Shown: positions 60,401 through 64,000 of the stretch, piece by piece
Layout of the letters: every line of letters starts with the position of its first letter
How positions within the stretch are numbered: the first letter of the stretch is position 1
Source of the DNA: Zygaena filipendulae
Lineage: Eukaryota > Arthropoda > Insecta > Lepidoptera > Zygaenidae
Length of the DNA: 64,000 nucleotides
Reading direction: 5' to 3'
Assembly (NCBI GenBank): GCA_907165275.2
Contig: OU015669.1
Span: forward strand, 4,114,501 to 4,178,500
The notes under the pieces: model-generated
The model's database searches: none
What the model saw: the letters and a program-made list of their open reading frames with translations, nothing else
Told to the model about the DNA's origin: nothing
Translations under genes and position numbers: made by a program

Positions 60401-63400
60401 TTTGTAACTAGTCAGTCATCAGAGAAATTTTTAAATGCTCGTGACAATAGGTATGTTAAACCCCTTTTTAAGATAGTTATAGTTTTGCCATCGATCGATC
60501 CACAGAAAAGGTAATAAAATATGATTTGGATAAGTCTTTCTTTATGTCCATCTGTAGGTACATATAAATAAAAATGAAGGTCTATTTGTAATGTTACAAT
60601 AATAGCATTTTACTAAATGCATGTGAAAGTATAGATAGGTTATAACAACAAAAACTATTCTTAAAACTTTTTTGTCTGTTTGTTCTGGCTAATCTTGGAA
60701 GCGGTTGGGCCGATTTTGACGAAACTTTCACTAGTATATATTATGTTCGGATGAGTAACATAAGTGGCCTTTTATCAGATTTCCCGTGGGACGTCGCAGT
60801 ATATTCTTATGAGAATAAATGCTCTTTAACCCGAATTTCGAAACGCACGCGGATGAAACCGCGGGGCTCAGCTAGTAAACAAAATTATTGGTACTAAAAA
60901 GTATTAAACAGTATAACAGTACAGTAGGGTAATAAGTAAAAATTGTACCTACTTATATGTCTGAAAATAAAGATATTTAATTCAATTTTTTATTTTATAA
61001 CGGACTGTTACGATGCTTTTATGTTATGGTTTATCTATCGTCTATAGGTGAAGCGACATAGGCCGTGGAGGGATGTGATTTAAGTAAGTACTAGGTAAGT
61101 ACCTGCTTAGTAAGTCAGTAGGTACCAGGCGTAAAACACCTTTCTTGTCATGTCTTAAGTTCCGAACTTCATAGATATCCAGCGTTGCAAAGCGAATCGT
61201 GAATCAACATTGTATGATGACTAACAAGAACCTTCGGCGGAGAATTAGGTACTAGCCAAGGTCATCCGTGTGCAAGTCTAGCTATTATAAAGTCGGCGTT
61301 ATCAGCTACAAAGAGCCCATCGCATCAAACAAATATTGACTTTGATTTCATGGAATAAAGCCTAAAATTGAAGAGCACTCGTGATACCTGCGGCGCGCGG
61401 CGGAGTGGTGATTCAGTGATCTCACTAAACGCCATGCTTGTTGATCATGGCCGAAATATTCAACGTGGGACCGTAAGACCGGTCGGTTTCTAGAACTTTT
61501 GATGATTATGAAATAACGAGTTTAACAATAACGTGTGTTTAATATAATTATCCTACTAATATTATAAATGTGCAAGTGTGGATGTTTGGATGTTTGTTAC
61601 TCATCACGCAAAAACGGCCGAACGGATTTGGATGAAATTTGGCAAGCACGTTTTCAGGGGTACAGAGAAGGACATAGGGTTGTTTTTTATCCCGGAATTC
61701 CCGCGGGAACTTCGAAATTACCGCGGGTGAAACCGCGGGGCACAGCTATAAATAATAATGAAAGAATGCAAATAAAAATTATGATAAAAACATGTATCAA
61801 CACCTACCTACTCGTATAGGAATAAATACGTACCTGAGAGTACCTACTAGACTCATTGATTTACTAGTAGTGGTATATCAATGACTAGACTAGACTATGT
61901 AGGTAGGACTGTGACTTATGTAGGTATACCTACCTACTAGGTATTATTTAAAAACATAATTTCTATTCTAATACATATCAACTGAATTATTATCGCTCAG
62001 AAATCTAATTGGGTATACCATAAAATATGCTCTTATCAATAGGTACTAAGTAGGAGCCTATCAATACTAAGTAGGTAGGTAGGTAGGTATATATGTATGC
62101 ATAAACACCTGCTTTACAATTTAGTACTAAAAATATTTTTTTTAATATTTGCAAGCACCTATTGCTCAAGTTGTTTTAGACTTTAACTGCCCTAGATTAA
62201 AAGTTAAATATAATTCGAAAGTGTTCGTATGTTTGTACGAAATCAAACTAGATTTAGGTCAGCTTGCTTTAACTTAACTTTTTAAATAGTTACTTAGCAT
62301 TAACAACAAAAATAGGTACCTACATAGGTACCTAGAACTCGTTTTTAATATATTAAAATTATATTTGTACAAAAATACCGGAAAACAGCAAAAACCCTTG
62401 GCAGTTTTTTTTAATTTTAACAGCTTACCTTGCCGTAATTTGTCTTGAAGGTCTCAGCGATCTCCAGTCGCTGGACGATGCCCCTGCGGCAGAGTACGTC
62501 GATGATCGCCTTCTCATCAGTGCCGAAGCCCTTCATGGCCTTCCGCAGGGTCTCCGCATCGGCCGCCGCATCGAACGGCTCCGCTGGGTACACCGTGGGG
62601 GTGCACTGTGTGCAAACAAACAGTGTTAATCCCTACTAATTTTATAAATGTGAAAGTAACTCTGTCTGTCTGTCTGTACGCTTTTACGCCTTAACGGCAC
62701 AACAGATCATCATGAAAATTTTGTACACACGTTTTCAGAGGTAGGTACAGAGGAGGACATAGGGTGCGTTGCATTCCGCTATTCCAGCGGGATCTTCGAA
62801 ATTTCCGCGGGTGAAACCGCGGGGAACAGCTAGTCTAAACTAAGATTATAAAGGAGACTCAAAAACTACTGGACCGATTTCAAAAATTCTTCCACCATTA
62901 GAAAGTAACAAATATACACTGGGTTGGATGTTTGAGTTTGGATGAAGGGATAATCTCTGGAACTAATTAATTATAATGTAAACTTTAGTTCCTAAGATGT
63001 ATTTTAACCTTAAAATATTTTTTTTTCTATTCACCCCTTTTTGTATGGGTGACCAGCCCCACTAGCCAAATTGAAATTCTACAATCGTTAACGCATAGAA
63101 AACTAACGACCGCACTCATTATAATGATTACTTAATTTTTATTTTAAGTAGGTAACCCATTTTTTTCTGAAATCTAACGTAGGGTGTGATCGACCTTCCC
63201 ACGGTAAACAATCCACAGTCATAAGGTAGGTAGTCAATTTCTGTTGTATCAGTAGACACCATTATAGTATTATATTATCTGTGCCATTGTTATTCATTTT
63301 ATCTGTGAACCTCAGCTGTGAACCTTAAATAAAAAAAAATCGCTTTGATTGTATTAAACGCAACGCCAGTCGCAAATACGCAACTATAACGTACGAACTA

Positions 63401-63609
63401 ATCTAACTATAGTTATACGCTGTTTTTCGTGACTTAATTAATGCATATTTAGCTACTAATTGCCATTACCTACAATCGCGCCTCGAAAGCTACAACCTCG
63501 CCCGAAGAGATGACATCATCCCGTGAATAAGAATCGATAGTAGCCCGGTCTTTTATTTGTTGCCAAGTAGGCGGCTTACCTTGTACGGGTAGTACTGTTG
63601 GCCACTCAT
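51439..63609 (-). CDS. AnxB9: Annexin B9, six common exons plus four alternative terminal exons
   Basis: Common coding exons in transcript order: 63609-63580, 62605-62429, 58881-58677, 57773-57544, 56582-56486, 54945-54764. Each isoform then ends in one of four 51-nt exons. With the proximal exon the protein is 323 residues. Annexins bind acidic phospholipids in a calcium-dependent way and act in membrane traffic and the cortical cytoskeleton. Four annexin repeats are visible, each with the calcium-loop signature: KGFGTD (residues 35-40), AGLGTD (107-112), GQWGTE (191-196), KGIGTN (266-271). The short N-terminus [10 protein letters not shown] fits annexin B9. An acceptor at 63625 marks an upstream non-coding exon, so the promoter is outside the window. 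It is convergent with RAD51C. CCGCGG-family repeats in its introns are mostly plus-strand oriented, that is, antisense to the gene. Confidence 0.97.
51607..51657 (-). CDS. Annexin alternative terminal exon B
   Basis: After acceptor TTGTTTACAG it reads [16 protein letters not shown] then stop, 51 nt, phase 0. It keeps the GDFKN core of annexin repeat IV but ends in cysteine-alanine. Confidence 0.85.
   Translation of the reverse strand, partial: EDLTGDFKNVLVTLCA
52085..52135 (-). CDS. Annexin alternative terminal exon C (divergent)
   Basis: After acceptor ATATTTTCAG it reads [16 protein letters not shown] then stop. Same length and phase as the other three, but the GDY/GDF motif is replaced by GPL. 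It may be a functional variant or a decaying exon. Confidence 0.6.
   Translation of the reverse strand, partial: EDLGGPLGCLLSTMCY
52577..52627 (-). CDS. Annexin alternative terminal exon D (proximal, canonical)
   Basis: After acceptor TTTTGATTACAG it reads [16 protein letters not shown] then stop. This is the standard end of annexin repeat IV and resembles the fly annexin B9 tail. Phase 0, joining the exon ending KPLEQWIA at 54764. Confidence 0.9.
   Translation of the reverse strand, partial: GDTSGDYKKALLTIVE
53410..53672. mobile_element. Palindromic miniature element, second copy of the inner 45666-46056 family
   Basis: Carries GAGTGATCACACTACATTAA and its inverse TTAGTGTAGTGTGATCACTC, CTCTCTCTCTC runs, and the right end GTAGTGTAATAAGC. 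It lies in the annexin intron before the terminal exons. Confidence 0.75.
54068..54763 (-). other. Part of the annexin intron before terminal exon D, nothing recognised
   Basis: AT-rich sequence. A 69-codon open frame at 54068-54277 on the plus strand has no recognisable features. No repeat family from elsewhere in the window is evident. Confidence 0.5.
55501..55734. mobile_element. Palindromic miniature element, GGCCGCACTC family, copy 2
   Basis: The arms GGCCGCACTCAGAGTCGACT and AGTCGACTCTGAGTGCGGC are perfect inverse ends. The core has AATGTTAATTGGCATTTAAT and its near inverse. Copy 1 lies at 24678-24905. It is in annexin intron 5. Confidence 0.85.
56204..56427. mobile_element. Miniature element with ATGCCTCCACTACATTATCG ends
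   Basis: Left end ATGCCTCCACTACATTATCG; right end, read inward, ATGCCTGCACTACATTATCG. The interior is full of CGATCAT/ATGATCG words, suggesting further internal pairing. Non-coding, in annexin intron 5 about 60 bp from the exon at 56486. Confidence 0.8.
56905..57215 (+). repeat. Two adjacent CCGCGG-family repeats
   Basis: The first copy runs from TACTAATATAGTTTGTGAGT to AAACTGCGGGGGACAG. A second, 3'-truncated copy follows from TATTATAAATGCGATTGTGA. In annexin intron 4. Confidence 0.65.
59795..59988 (+). repeat. CCGCGG-family repeat
   Basis: Forward copy with CAAAAACTACTGGACCGATT, GGAATTCCCGCGGGAACTCC and end CCGCGCGGGACTACTAGT. Confidence 0.7.
60650..60877 (+). repeat. CCGCGG-family repeat, diverged
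   Basis: Forward copy ending AACCGCGGGGCTCAGCTAGT. The 5' portion (TGTCTGTTTGTTCTGGCTAA) differs from most copies. Confidence 0.65.
61553..61747 (+). repeat. CCGCGG-family repeat, well conserved
   Basis: Forward copy from CTACTAATATTATAAATGTG through AAACGGCCGAACGGATTTGG to CCGCGGGGCACAGCTA. Confidence 0.8.
62630..62834 (+). repeat. CCGCGG-family repeat, well conserved
   Basis: Forward copy from CCCTACTAATTTTATAAATG with a TGTC run to CCGCGGGGAACAGCTAGT. It begins about 25 bp upstream of annexin exon 2 on the opposite strand, inside intron 1. Confidence 0.8.
63104..63185. mobile_element. Partial GGCCGCACTC-family element, copy 3
   Basis: CGACCGCACTCATTATAATG ATTACTTAATTTT matches one arm of the elements at 24678 and 55501. 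The other arm is absent. Confidence 0.5.
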
Positions 63610-64000
63610 GATGCAGGTATCTTCCTAAAAAGAAAATTTTAATATAGACACACGGTTAGATGGAATTTGTACACTTTCAGATAGCGGGATAAAAATAAAA
63701 TTCCACTGCAATCACGGGTGACAGCGCCGGCTTTACTCGTACCTACCTACTTAACAAAATAAAGCCGGCCAACCGGTCACTTTTCTTATTCACATTAAAA
63801 ACTAGTATTTTGTCATAGTGGAAACGTCTGTTCGTTTTTGTATACAAATCCTGTTTGGTAACACACGATATTATAAATATAAGCGAAATAATTATGATAT
63901 GAAGGTGTACCTACTTGATTTCCTTTAACGACACACCCAAACCACACGGCGTGAATTCCGAAATAAACGCGGTTCGAGCGAGTGCGCGAGCCACTGTCGA

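Larger units (their letters stand above)
58882..62428 (-). other. Annexin intron 2
   Basis: A 3.5-kb intron with three forward CCGCGG-family repeats (listed separately), dense TACCTA words and otherwise plain AT-rich DNA. No gene or RNA feature was recognised. Confidence 0.7.

Noticed and set aside
1..64000. tRNA and other structured RNA genes
   Set aside because: No cloverleaf with A and B boxes could be recognised by eye; a covariance-model search would be needed, so none is reported.

Overview
This window reads as nuclear DNA of a moth or butterfly (Lepidoptera). The evidence is intron-rich genes with GC-rich coding exons in AT-rich surroundings, best family matches to insect proteins, a deletion derivative of a piggyBac element, many copies of a repeat ending in CCGCGGGGAACAGCTAGT, and a striking excess of the word TACCTA/TAGGTA. 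No prokaryotic features, CRISPR arrays or rRNA genes were seen.

Five spliced host genes can be reconstructed exon by exon with matching reading phases. (1) Minus strand, 486-11358: holocarboxylase synthetase (biotin-protein ligase), ten exons, running off the left edge before the end of its catalytic domain. (2) Plus strand, 18696-29100: a 247-residue protein made of two Atg8/LC3-type ubiquitin-like domains in tandem, the most unusual gene here. (3) Minus strand, 37200-44740: Mediator subunit MED29 (intersex), five exons, complete. (4) Plus strand, 46530-51143: a compact RAD51C-type recombinase (spindle-D class), seven exons, complete. (5) Minus strand, 51439-63609: annexin B9, six common coding exons followed by four alternative terminal exons of identical length. 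Holocarboxylase synthetase and the tandem Atg8 gene are head to head about 7.3 kb apart. MED29 and RAD51C are head to head about 1.8 kb apart. RAD51C and annexin are tail to tail about 0.3 kb apart. The genes have unrelated functions (biotin transfer, autophagy, transcription, DNA repair, membrane binding), so there is no operon-like logic.

The rest is introns and intergenic DNA dominated by mobile elements. They include a 1.3-kb piggyBac deletion derivative with TTAA target duplications (4096-5410); a decayed pogo/Tigger-like element with TA duplications (23291-24567); a recent 5'-truncated retroelement carrying a long reverse transcriptase / zinc-knuckle / restriction-like endonuclease reading frame, nested inside an hAT-like miniature element inside a MED29 intron (39789-43079); several palindromic miniature elements shared between distant parts of the window; and a perfect 84-bp inverted repeat (13833-14176).

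Exon joins were made by eye from GT/GC-AG boundaries, phase continuity and family knowledge; no alignment or database search was run. Repeat boundaries without a stated target duplication are approximate.
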